The notes under the pieces are model-generated. The model ran no database searches. It was not told the DNA's origin and saw nothing but the letters and a program-made list of their open reading frames with translations. A DNA stretch of 64,000 nt from Gymnopus androsaceus JB14 (Eukaryota; Basidiomycota; Agaricomycetes; Agaricales; Omphalotaceae), in contig ML769704.1 of NCBI GenBank assembly GCA_009733575.1, positions 1 through 64,000 on the forward strand. Direction: 5' to 3'. The translations under genes were made by a program, and so were the position numbers. This document shows, in pieces, positions 43,531-54,934 of this stretch. Numbering within the stretch: position 1 is the first letter of the stretch; every line of letters starts with the position of its first letter.

Positions 43531-45614
43531 AGGAGACCATGTAGGCCCATTACAATGGGACCCGTATTTATGGTCGTGGTCCGTTACATAGCTCACCTTC
43601 CTTGTCCCCTTCTAAATGAGACCCTCGTCTTTGTCTCATTACAATGAGCTACCCCGGCTCCTGTCTCATTCTAATGGGTCCCTTGTAGCTTTCTAATGAT
43701 TAGTGAATCCATCAGGGGCGGCACAGCTGCTCGCTGCCCCTTGCCCGGCATATCCTTGGTAGTAAACATAAAGCTTTCCATAAACTAGAATCGTGATAGT
43801 GTAATATATTGAATACATAGTACTGACAGCAAAAATACATATTTATTAATTCCAGAATGAGGTCAAAAAGCAGAAAACAAAAAAAAATAGAAAATGCGGA
43901 AGATATCATTGATTCATTACAAGGTCGCTGCCTGGAGTCCCGCTATCTAGTACCAATACCCAATCATTATATCTTGTACAAAATATTTAATACATTGAAT
44001 AGGCATCTTGTTTCCCGGTGCTAGAACCTTTCGTCCATCAAGCGCCTACTTAACGCTGCATTCTTATTCTGTTGAATGCATGGTATTCAGTCCGAACCTT
44101 TGCAAGCCTGAATTCTGCATCTTACAGTTGTACAGCTCCTTTTTGTCTAATGAGACTGTTGAAGTTCTTCTTTGCTATATATTTAATACAGTCTGACGAT
44201 CTTGGTTCTTAAGCGCCAGCCGCAAAACATATTTAATCGATAGCCGCAGAGTAAGGTCCTAAATATTGGGGAGTGTCTTCTTGGGGCCGTACATAATTAC
44301 TGCAAATACTTCGCACAATTGATTTAAGTTCGGAACCACTTAATCCATACGGTCTGACGATTTGGAAAGTCCGAAATTGCAGGTTCGATTGACTAATGCA
44401 AGTTAGGTACTTGTCTGAACAACTCAATTTATCAAACCCAAACTATTTCTCGATAGACATGTCCCAGAATCTGGGTATTTCATTTCTATACAATGTGGAA
44501 TTTTCTCGAAGAATCTAGGTCTGCCAGGATTACTGATTCATTAACAAACGTTGGTCTGACAATTGCAAGTCCGTAAGATTGTAAGTATCAGACCATACAT
44601 GTAGGTCAATGAGCTATGCACCTTGTGTGCTAATCGGACTAATTCAGTCAATTGTATGAGCTATTGAATGCTCTGCAAAATTGACACAAATTGGGAACCA
44701 CTTAAACATACAGTCTGACAATGTGGAAACTCCGAAATTGCAATTTTGAGATGTGTCTGTTGAGAGATGGTTTGGGTCCGGCGGATTGAGTTGTTTTGGA
44801 AAAGTACTTAACTTGCATTAGCTGATCGAAATCTGGATATCTCATTTCCTGTCAAGAACCATGATCGAATTCTTGTTATCTGAGGAAATCAAATGGGTAC
44901 TTATACTCAAATGGGAAATCTGAGGGTTTGTCAAAATAAAATGAGCGACATGAGATACAGTATAGATGGCTGTATTTAGTACAGCTACAATAGTATCGGT
45001 CGGGCATTTAGAGGGTCGAGTGTGCCAAAGCGTAAATCGTGATGGTCAAAGCGTAACTTCGTAAGGATGATTCAGTCGACAAATTGGGCCTTTGGTCTCC
45101 AGGAAAGCTTCAGGGACACCCTTCAGTACTTAAACTGGGATAAAATGAGTCATTTGTATTCACAAATACAGGTTTGGTTACAAAATAAGTATACAACTAA
45201 AGTCTGGTTTGGAACTTTGGCTACTTACTGTGTATGCCTAAATATGTTTCGATGAGCGTAATATTAAGTAGAACGGAGTCCAAGATCGGGTCCTCTAGTG
45301 CTCCGCGACCGTATTCTCTCAATTCTCTGGGTTCGGGACCGCACTGTCCTAATATAGGTAAATCGGCGCCGCTTCACGTGATGTGCGCTTATGAATTGAT
45401 AGGTCGGCGGATATGGTTCTTGACATTCTGGAATTGTCTCGAAAAAGGGACCAGGGCTGAGGGGACAGGGCGCTCGTTATAATGAGACAACCCATTAGAA
45501 TGAGACAAGGGACACATTTAGAAGGGGACAAGGAAGGTGAGCTACGTGCAAACGTGTAACGGACCACCACCGTAAAATACGGGTCCCATTGTAATGGGCC
45601 TGCAAGGTCTATTG
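43531..45614. mobile_element. Non-autonomous DNA transposon with long TIRs (MULE-like)
   Basis: The ends are inverted repeats of about 150 bp. GGCCCATTACAATGGGACCC (43544) with TGGTCCGTTACA, TAGCTCACCTTCCTTGTCCC and CTTCTAAATG occurs in the same order on the reverse complement from 45600 down. A 9 bp direct repeat CCTTCCACC flanks it at 43522-43530 and 45615-45623; 9 bp duplications and long TIRs are typical of Mutator-like elements. The interior has no long frame but repeats phrases such as GTCTGACGAT..TCCGAAATTGCA four times (about 44.19-44.73 kb). The outer bases of the two TIRs do not match perfectly, so the exact tips are uncertain by about 10 bp. Confidence 0.68.
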
Positions 45615-45659
45615 CCTTCCACCTGGCGTCGATTAGTCCTGCAATGAAGTAGATGAGAA

Positions 45660-48600
45660 TTATTTGCCATTAATGACTGGGTGATGACTCACTTTGGGCA
45701 AGTCAAGAACGACTGCCAAGTTCGCATTTAGTTCCCACCTAGCAGAATGTCCCCGAATCCAGTCTATTTCCACTATTTCGAACTCGCTTGAAAATTCCGT
45801 GGAGACCAATTTAGCTTGAAATCCGTCAGCCCAAAACGCTCCGAATGGATCAGGAATACCCTGTGTTAGAGCAATGCTCCGTCTTATGGCTAGCTTGGTT
45901 CTACCCCTGATATCTTCGAATATATGGTGGATGCGCCCAGCCACCCATTCGCAACTGCTATCCCCATTTGGATAAAAAGTGACATAGCTGTTCCCAGCTC
46001 CTTGGGCGCTGGGAATGGTATAAAACCCACAAGGCGCTTCAATTCGGGATAGAAAGCGAACACCCGATATCGACACAAGTTCTGGGATCATGGAATCAGC
46101 AGTGAAATCGAAGTTGCTTTCACCGCCAACATCGCCGTCGCTTTCGGTATCTGCTTCGGTATTGAGAGCATCGTGCGACTCCGCAAAAGCTTTGTTAATA
46201 AGTCGCGCGATAGACTTTACCAACCCCGGGCAATCATCCCGCATGAGCCATCGGCGGAAAGCAGATCCTCTGCTGAAGGAATGTAATAGTGTTCTCTCAA
46301 ACTGACCTAGAAATGCACATTAGATTTATTTATTTTTAAATCTTGCTTTGACGGACCAATTTTGTGATTTATAGGAATTCGGCGGAGCTTTCCTATCAAC
46401 TGCTCGCCTGGAAAGCACCACCAATTACGGACATTGCTAAACAGATCCATGAAATTATAGATATGGAATGCCAGATGATGGCTAGGTAGCTCAAAACCAG
46501 GGAAACATTGTTTCAAGCCGTCAATATGTCTTCTGAGAGAGTATCGGAATTGTTCCCGGTGACGAGAGGTCAGAGTTCCCTTTGTCATCATCAACGATGC
46601 GCAAGTCAAGTGCATTGCAGTATCCAGTGCAGGGGCCATTGGGGCAGTGTTTTCGGCGGATATAGGTGAATCCGCCTGCCAAAGACTGAGTAGCGCCAGC
46701 GGAATGTAAATCCCAAAGAGAATGCGCCATAGATCGGCCTTCAAGTTTCCTGCTCTTGGGAGTCCAACATCAAAGGGTGGTTTAATAACCCACGCAGGAG
46801 TTATGAGTTCTCGAATTACTCGATGGATGCGCGCTAGAACAGCGGATGAATCGACGGGTACCCTAGTAAGGGGAGGGAGGGGTTTTTCCATTCGCTGGAC
46901 GAGAGCTATATTAGTGGCAGAACTGGACCTAAGAAGTAGATAATATTTACCCATACAATCAGCGCTTGTGCTAGGTCACGCTTCGTAAAATTCCCAAAGG
47001 GTAGTCGGTTGAGATCGATGCAGACAAATTTCAACGCATCCTCTGTGCACTCTAGGAGATCTCCAAGCAGCTTTGTTCGCACCGCGGCATTATCACCTTT
47101 CACGGGCCGACACAAATATCGATGGATATCCCCAACCGCTATGGCAGAGTTGAAGTTCATTGTTTTTGAGAGATTCTGTAGAGCACTCTGACGTTCTGCA
47201 TCACTGAAGTGCTGGAACAATGTACTGCCATGGGTGAGGGTTATTGGAGGAGGATCTGCCCAGGGGGCTAGTGGGGATGGTACATCCTTGGATTTGGGTG
47301 TGAAGTACGGCCATGTAAATGGTCCACGTTCGTCAATATCAAAGGTTCGCTATATCAACACATTCAGCGGATTGTTATAAGACACCAGTCATTGCGTACC
47401 CAGTCAGTAAGAGCTCGTGCAAGTTCAACCTTGGCGACCTTTCGACCTGATACCTCTACTTGGGCGGTTAGAGTCTCAAACTTGTCAGCTGGAAAGACCA
47501 TTAAGTCGTTGCAAACAAAAAGCAAGGTATTCAAATGAAACTTTTTGGCTAATCTCTGGCTATATTCCTTGCGTTCAGCTTCGGATGGTTTACCAGTGGG
47601 GAAAGCTTCGGATAAATGTGTATGGATTGATGAAACCTCGCCCTTGAAATTCTCTACCAATGGCTTCAACCAGGATGTCCTAGCAGTACGAAGAGCCTGA
47701 AGTTCAGGAGACAGATGCCGCCATTCCAGAACAGAGAGTGGATCCATCCTCTGTTTCTCAATTTCAGGTTCGGTATTAACCAGAGAAACAGCAGGGGGTG
47801 GTTCATATGGGTAATAGAAGGCGATGTGAGATTCGTGAGGCTCCGTGGTCTTATCCTTCTGTTTTTTGCCCATTTTATCCCCCTTCTTCTCTACGACTGC
47901 AAGACCCAGAGCCCTCCTGTCACGGAAGAACCTCTGCATCAATACCAGAAACATTGTATGCATGGGATCCACAATCAGCTGCAAAGATGGCCGCCAGTAT
48001 GGAAGTTTCCATAGTGGAGAGTATCGAGAGCCATAAAACTGCAAGATGTTCTTGCGCTCAGTGGCTGTCTCTGCAGATTGCCACTTTTCAGACCCTTCTC
48101 GCAGTCTATCATCATCAGCACACTCCCAGTGTTCGCAGTCTGTCCGAAGCATATGAAATCGGTGCCAAACTTTGCAGTAAACACAGTAAATGCGGGACTG
48201 GACATCGGAAAGACCTGTAAAAGGCCTTGCCGCTTTAAAGTCCATGACCACAGAAGCTAAAGCCAGCTTGTGAACTCGTTCATAGGGTACGTGGTTCTCC
48301 GGGTTGTCACTGTAGGAGCTATGGGTTCCAAAACACTGCACTCCCCGTGTATATCCAATGAAGAGCTCTTCCACAATGGGTGAAATGAAGTACTGGTGCT
48401 GGGCCTCTTTGGAGTCTGGTTCAAAATGGCCTTGGATGATACCGGGAATGAGTGTAAAGGCAGAGTCTTCCCGCATCTCTGGGGGAAGGTTCAAGCATGT
48501 TATAGACATTACTCCAGTAGAGGAAGACTGCCCGCCAATTCTGTTTCCCTCGATTTTGAAAAAGTCGGCATGAAGCTTGAAAAACCACCGGCCTTCTGCA

Positions 48601-50090
48601 CCACGGTCCGCAATAAAAAGTTTTCCCTCACTATCTTCCATTTCCCTATAGAACCGGCCATCTGATGTGCGGCTTTTATCCTCAGGTGTGAGGGGAGTGT
48701 CCTTGACTTCTTCGCAGAAGCGATCACCATACTGCTCTACCCCAGGAAATGCAAGCAAACGGCCAAACCATTCGAAAAAAGAATAGTATTCAAAGACTTT
48801 TATTGGATGTCCGTCTTGTAGAAGAGATGTACCACATGCTGGGCGGAAAGGGGCAGAGCGATTGGTACATGTTTCTGGATAGACCGGTGTCGTGAAGCCG
48901 GGGGAATAGGAAGCTTTATGAAGGAAGCTGCAATTTGGACATACAGCATATAGCACCGTTGGTATATCTAGATTGAGGCGCTTTTCTGCAGTGGAAATGG
49001 TGTTTGGGATCTGATCAAGAACTCTTTCCTGCTCGATGGTTGGTCCTCCGGCATACTCCGTTAGAGCATGCCCAAAAATCTTCATGGCACGCAACGTAAA
49101 AGAGGAAGCCCTTTGCCCAGCTCCATGGAAGATACGCTGTACTAGCGCAATTGTATACACTACAAGAGCCACATCTTTTGGTCTACGGGCATTCCCTGAA
49201 AAGGAATTACCTATCATGCGATTAGGATGTGGGTAAGACGCATTAGGATATATACATACTGTTGTCAACTCTGAAAGGTGTAGTATCAGGGAAATATGAA
49301 CGCCAGGATCGAAGGGAGTCTTCAATAAACTTGATGGAGTCTCGTGCTTCCTGTACTACCACGGAGACTTCAGGGCGAGTGATCAAGTCGAGATCCTTGG
49401 AGATGGATCTAAGAGATGATTCAACGTCGGATAACGTTGCTTGTATGTGAGAATGGCTGGCGGGTGGACTGATTGAAGCAAGCATGTCGCGATACTTCTC
49501 CAGCTCCGTTTTGAGACTCACGACATCGAAGAGTGCAGATGCAGTTGCGTTATTAGCTACTCTATGTTCGCCAAATGGATGTGCGGAATGAACTTGAGAA
49601 CGGACATGCCGGTACTGCAGCAGATTGAATGAAAAGGCGAACGAGAGAAAGGAAATATATTGACACATACAATTTCCTCCTCAATCTGGTTCTCAAACCC
49701 ATCCAGTTCGCGATTGAATGCCTGAGAGTTGACTGTAGCAGGTTGGATGGAAAGATCTCTTTCTGAATCCAAGAGTGTGGTCGCCATAACAGTCAGTCCG
49801 TAAGTGTCCGATTCCCCTCCCAGCATATCTTCAGAAGAGGAAGACCGCGGAGTCGGTACAGAGGGAGTAGCTAAAGCAGTGGAAACTGCACGGCTTGGTA
49901 TAAGCCGCTGGTCCAGAAAGGTTGCAAAACGATCTCTGGGGCCAGTAGGGGCTGAATTTGAGTGCAAGGATAATGCCACGGGAGGAGAGTGATTTGAAAC
50001 GCTAGATGGGGAATCTGGCGTCGTTCGGGGTCTAACATTTCTCCCAAGATTGGTTTCGAGAAATTCTTCAAATCGGTCCCTTTTGGTCAT
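45660..50090 (-). CDS. CACTA/Plavaka-type transposase, apparently intact
   Basis: Six exons (50090-49671, 49614-49260, 49210-47400, 47349-46951, 46894-46357, 46306-45660) join in frame to about 1,389 aa. N-terminus: MTKRDRFEEFLETNLG, Ser/Pro-rich, then a helical region (LDVESSLRSISKDLDL-like). The central 600 residues have a Cys cluster (CPNCSFLHKASY..CTNRSAPF..CG), IVEELFIGYTRG, VVMDFKAARPFTGL, RIYCVYC, DCEHWECADDDRLREGSEKW, FYGSRYSPLWKLPYW and VDPMHTMFLVLMQRFFRD. The C-terminal part has LLFVCNDLMVFPADK, FCIDLNRLP-like repeats, FPGEQLIGKLRRIPINHKIG and FERTLLHSFSRG..RWLMRDDCP. RYSPL..LPYW..VDPMH and the GEQLIGKL..NHKIG block are hallmarks I associate with Tnp2-like (CACTA/Plavaka) transposases of basidiomycetes. 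A GTGAGT near the end allows an alternative C-terminus PKD ending at 45633. The flanking TIRs were not identified. Confidence 0.82.
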
Positions 50091-50149
50091 TGAAATTGGA
50101 TGCAACAACACCGCAGGCTGCTCGTCTTGCTTATCTAGCGCTAGCCGGG

Positions 50150-51245
50150 CATCCCGGTATCAAAAGCGCGACTACATGTGAAACTAATGAATAACAACAT
50201 CTTACATTGCACATGATATCGAAAGGAAATAGCCAGCTCGGTAGCAGATGTATGTATCATCACAAGGCAGCCACCAGCAACTTGGGAGGCGAACAGATAA
50301 CCAAAAGACACGCCGGAACCAGCAGGACTGTTGTTCATGTCAGAGCCAGAATCAAAAGGGCTGGCATTCATAGCATAATACGAAATATCCCTGTTCATGA
50401 GCGGAAAATCCAAAAGCTCGCCAAAGTCAGTCACTCTAGGCGATAAAGCATGGAGCCCCACCGTGGCTTGACGTCCCAAGGTGTACTAATATGGTTCAGG
50501 AAGTGGATGGCGGCGCCTGAATTATCTTGTACATCGTCAAAGAGGTTCATGCAGCAAATCGAAGCGTCCGGGCTTTCGAGATATGAAGACTGAAGCATAA
50601 CAAAGCACCAGTACATAGTCTCCGGGAGAAAGAAACGCGACGAAGCGACTTACGGTAAATTCAGCAAAATCTAGATTCTGCTGGAGGTTTAGAGCACGGA
50701 TGGGGGCTGGAAAGCAGAATAAAGTGTATCAGAACGTCAATATAAAGAAAAGAAGCAAACGAGACAACGTACGGCAAAGTCGGTGTCTGAATCCTAAGGT
50801 TCGAGGCCGGGCTGAGTCTCTAGGTTACTCGCACCAGCGATATGCGGGACGATGGGGATAGGTCAGAAGGAGTTGGAAAAGGGAGCTAAGTGTACACGCT
50901 GAATAAAGGTCGTATGCAGACACAGGAACTCTGCCTCCGTTAGACCGACCAATTGGCATGCTGGTTGACCATACTTCAAGCTCCTGCAGCTGTAATGGCG
51001 CATCGAAACATTTCCTCTAGGAACACTCCGTCAGCATGACACACAGCAGGGCCAGTGGAATGGTGTACATACCTGAAATTCATTTAGTTCGTGTGTACCA
51101 AGAATGCGGTCTTTATTCGGGTCACTCAATATTTGTTTAGGCCCTATGTAGAGAATCGTCAACTTCTCGAAAGAATCCAGATGAAAGGAACTTGCAGGAA
51201 TTGGAACGACAAGCGCTGCTGAGCCTCCGGCGTCTCCGATGGTGG
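50150..51245 (-). pseudogene. Truncated gene, paralogue of the window-start gene
   Basis: Exon-like blocks in order are AALVVPIPASSFHLDSFEKL..THELNEFQ (ends 51073), RKCFDAPLQLQELEVWSTSM..YRWCE (starts 51016), PIRALNLQQNLDFAEFT, SSYLESPDASICCMNLFDDV..NHISTPWDV and NRDISYYAMNASPFDSGSDM..SQVAGG. The block TLGFRHRLC near 50.78 kb is in the same frame as YRWCE but separated by a TAA. The last exons of the window-start paralogue (AMLAGCWDAHVRVF, LNRLSQYSLY..) are missing here: homology ends about 60-80 bp before the transposase ATG. It is read as a gene whose 3' end was lost at the transposon boundary. The function is unknown. Confidence 0.55.
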
Positions 51246-52280
51246 CTCATCTTTATTACTAGAAGCTCTAAATCGTAAGTAAGTCTTGACCAGAGGGAAA
51301 GAGAAGTTTGTTACTGAGCTGGTCCTAGAAGCATGGACATCGAATGCAGCGCAGAAAACAGAAGGTCGGAGTAGCAGTGAAGCCGGAACTTATTCGTCAA
51401 AAAGGCCATCCAAGGCTATCCGGTAGACGCTCAAAGGTAAGGAGAAAAAGATGAGAAAGAATTGGACTTTGAGCTGTTGCAGATTGCGGTGCTCGTGAGT
51501 TGTGTGATGGTGCGTCGGGAGTCCGGGAAAAGCAAAGATTGGGCGCTTGATGAGCGCTCTTCTCTTCCTTTTTTGTCAGTCATACATAACGGTTGTAAGA
51601 GCGAGATTCATCCAAAAGCCTAGGTTGCATCGAGTACTTCGGTGTTGATAGTAGTCAAAAGTACGCGAGCTCGCTGAAGCCTAGTGTAGATGAATTAACA
51701 GAAATAAACATTATTGAGAAGTGACACAGTTGTCACTCTCTTGGGGTACGTTATCAACCGGGTTTGTCATCAGGAAAGTGTGTATAGATGATGCTTCAAT
51801 GCTTTAGAGGGCGAAGAGAAAGGCAGCGGAAGAAGAAGGGTCATTGCGGAGGATGTTGAAGACGATGAGGGTATTTTGAATAGAGTGCATGCCGTGTTTA
51901 CAAAGTCCCAGGCAAGCAATCGCGCTACAATATACTTATATATGGCCAAACTGACACTTCTTCCAGCTCTGGCATTTCAGGATCGATGAAGTTTTGGTCA
52001 CCTTCTTCACAGCCCGGCAAAGACACGCCAGTGGAAATCTAACCAAATTTAAGGTATGTCCTACCATCAGCGTCAAAGAATCGCATTATCTTTGGATGTA
52101 AATGCCTACAAAGTTGTGAGTTTGGGTGAAATTTGCACACCACGTCCCTTTCCTTTCGCTACATTCACTCGCCATTCCACAGTCGTCGTATGAGCGGTGT
52201 TCTGCTCCCTGTTCATCGTAAAATGGGATAACAAGCGCGGTACCATCAACGACGCCCCTCCGTAATATCGCTCAAACCTG

Positions 52281-52559
52281 CTCGAAGGGAATTTTGAATT
52301 GCCAGTTTTCGATACGCTGGCGACGCCTGTTGGTCAACCTGAATTTTCTTCCAAGGAAGAATGGATAGCAACTCATGACTTGCAAAGAAATATACTCTGT
52401 ATCTGTCTTATCAGTGTCGATGAAGTCTTCCCAGTCTATGAGCTCTTGCAGAACAAATGGATGGCAGCTGGATGCATAGTGGCCCTCATGATGGACACCT
52501 CACGAGCAGTACTCCAGTCTCCTTTGGCGGGGTTCAAGCATTTCAAATTCTCCCTGTGA
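52281..52559 (+). other. Conserved open frame, right-arm twin
   Basis: Same frame as 16519-16797 (ELPVFDTLATPVGQ..AGFKHFKFSL), identical at protein level. Conservation follows from the recent arm duplication and does not by itself indicate a gene. Confidence 0.3.
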
Positions 52560-52959
52560 GAACGTGGCTGGCCCGTTTATGTTCATTATAGTTCATGTTG
52601 ATCTCCTCTCTTTGAATATTACTCATTACTTTCACTTTGGGCCGTTAGGTCTACGTTCAACAAAGTTCATCAGCGCTCAAATACTGTTCTCAGAAGTCCT
52701 CAGAAGTCCCGTCGTCTATTTGACGCTCAAATATCTCCCTACCATTATCATTTCTCTTCAATGGTCCAACCACTCAAGCCATACAAGAACAAGGGCCAAA
52801 TCCATGATTACGGAAACCCGATTCATGGTTTTTGTGGATAGTGGCTGCAATCAAATTCTGGCTAAAGCGGTCATTAATTCTGCCACTTGGCCACTACGAC
52901 TCTCATTTTTAAAGGAAGAAATTTCTCTCAAGATGGAATAACATCGCTCACCTTCCAAC

Positions 52960-53874
52960 ATGTACAATATGCATGCCGACACAAGGACTGAATATGGACT
53001 TTATTACTATGAATCCTCGTCAGGCAATAGCTCCTCTTCAGAACAGCAGCACCCCCCGCATCCTTCCATACATCCCAGGAGCATAGACTACCCCGGATAC
53101 CTCAATTTTGCTGAAGAGCACCGGATCCTGCCCGGCTACCTTAATCTCGCACCAGAACACAAACACCTACAGCTTCCGGTTGGTGTCTATAGATAATCAT
53201 TTGTTGTACATTCACTAATGATTGCGCTGACTCCTTAGCGTGGCCGTATCATGTCCTCCTCTTCTCATTCAACACATTCTAGCTCTTGTAGCATCCCTCA
53301 TGTCAACACACATTTGTCTGCTGTTCCTCATCTTATACTGGTGCCGCAGAAGGTTTACCGTAATCAGTCTTATCATATCCGAGAGCCATCTGTAACCTTC
53401 CGAACGAAGGGATCCTCAGAGCTCGGTGTGCAGATATTTGATATCTCACACGTCGAGGGTAAACGGGAGACACCGTTGCCGGAATTAGTTTATCGCAGTT
53501 TGAATGTGCGCATCAACGTAAGCTTTTCATTCCAAATCGCCACGGAATATGTATTCACGATGATCACAGTGGCCCGGATACGAGCCCTCTGTAGGACGGA
53601 TCAAGCTTTGCGAAGACAAACCCACCCGAATATTTCTTCTTTCCGAGCTTGCACGTATTTTACGGGATTTTTTCGTAAGCTCTAGTACCCTCTGTTTTGC
53701 TGAGATCTTTCTCATGACGAGCTGCTTAACTTATAGAGGCGTCCAGTCCCCTTCGGCAACGGTGCTCAGGATTGGAATATGGGACGCATTGATACCAGTA
53801 AAATTATCATTACTCGGCTTGTTCACTGCGGAGGAGCTGACTGGCAGCCAGAGTTATGGTGCCCTGGCCACTAA
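52960..53874 (+). CDS. WQPE-family protein, copy A-right
   Basis: Exons 52960-53178, 53239-53517, 53570-53674 and 53737-53874 give 246 aa with phase-0 introns throughout. The N-terminal exon is His/Pro/Ser-rich (MYNMHADTRTEYGLYYYES, EQQHPPHPSIHPRS). The core has two halves: SAVPHLILVPQKVYRNQSYH..TFRTKGSSELGVQIFD..LPELVYRSLNVRIN, then WPGYEPSVGRIKLCED..RIFLLSELARILRDFF, and a C-terminus RRPVPFGNGAQDWNMGRIDT..ITRLVHCGGADWQPELWCPGH. The downstream gene at 54124-54934 shares every element in the same exon order, which supports the model. It lacks a signal peptide or membrane segment and does not match a family I can name. Confidence 0.72.
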
Positions 53875-54123
53875 TTTCAGTTCTTCCGAGTCCCGGTCCA
53901 TATTTATCATGCCACTGTACTTTTTGAACGATTTATGAACGTACTCAGTCAAGGAATGAATTAGATTAGATTCCACTTCAAAACATTCTTCGAGTTCCAT
54001 GTAATTCATGCATGAAAGATTTCGCGGCGTTAAAAGTGTTATCATGCAGATGGCGTTATAAGCTCACTGCTCATTCCAGACGCGACCAAAACGTCCCATT
54101 CCCTTATCCTCAGCGAGCTTTAT

Positions 54124-54934
54124 ATGGTTCCGGACCAAGAAATGACTGAACGGCTGACCTCTGGCCACAACCTTACTCTACCTCCCATCCGTGATACCCA
54201 CCGCAGCCTGAGCAGCCTCCCACTCCCTCTCCATGTTCACATACTGAACCGACCTTCAAGCACGAATCCTTCGCTACTCCGTCCGAACTCGGCTTTTGAC
54301 TCGGCTTCTGCGTCCACCATTATTTCTCCCCTCCGTCTCACTGATGGAGCTGCCAAATACACGCTGGTCCCGCAGAGGGTTTATTCTTACCAGCTGGTCA
54401 GTAGCATTGAACAGTCGTCTCTCGTATTCCAAAGGAAAGGAGGTTCTGAGCCCGGGGTGCCGATATCTCGTTGTCTAGGGAGGGCGGTGCCAGAGATCCA
54501 AGGCATGCTGGAATCACCCTTTCAAGACTTGGTCTATCGCGAGGTCACCATTCATATTGAAGTAAGTGCTTGCTATAGATGTTGCCTCGAAGTCGTTGAA
54601 TACCCACACTCTTCTCAGTGGCCGGGATATGCTCATTTTGGGAGGCGGATCACTAAACTTCGCCCGGGAAATGACCTCAGTAAAGTAGATCTACTCTGCA
54701 CGGTCGCACACATAATTGAAGATTTCTTCAAATGTATCAAGGTACATTCTATTTCCTTTATATCTTTGTCTGTCCTAACTGGCTTTCCAGAAATCTCATC
54801 TCGTGTGTGAGCCTGCGCAGAAACGGTGGGATCTGCAGGGTGTAGATCTGGAAAGGCTCTGCATTACTCGTCTCATTCATCTCGGAGGGTCAATTTGGCA
54901 GCCCGAAATATGGTGCCCTGTCTTTGACACCTAG
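54124..54934 (+). CDS. WQPE-family protein, copy B
   Basis: Exons 54124-54561, 54619-54741 and 54791-54934 give 234 aa. It parallels copy A: AAKYTLVPQRVYSYQLVSS (cf. LILVPQKVYRNQSYH), VFQRKGGSEPGVPI (cf. TFRTKGSSELGVQI), FQDLVYREVTIHIE (cf. LPELVYRSLNVRIN), WPGYAHFGRRITKL, VAHIIEDFF, and RWDLQGVDLERLCITRLIHL..IWQPEIWCPVFDT. The N-terminus is Pro/Ser-rich and unrelated. Intron positions are identical to copy A. It is tandem to copy A (about 250 bp apart) and is absent from the left arm. Divergence between A and B is much greater than between the two arm copies of A. Confidence 0.75.

Noticed and set aside
43531..45614. This element being part of the CACTA transposon that encodes the 45.66-50.09 kb transposase
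   Set aside because: Its own TIRs and a 9 bp direct repeat close it off before the transposase gene, so it is better read as a separate element.
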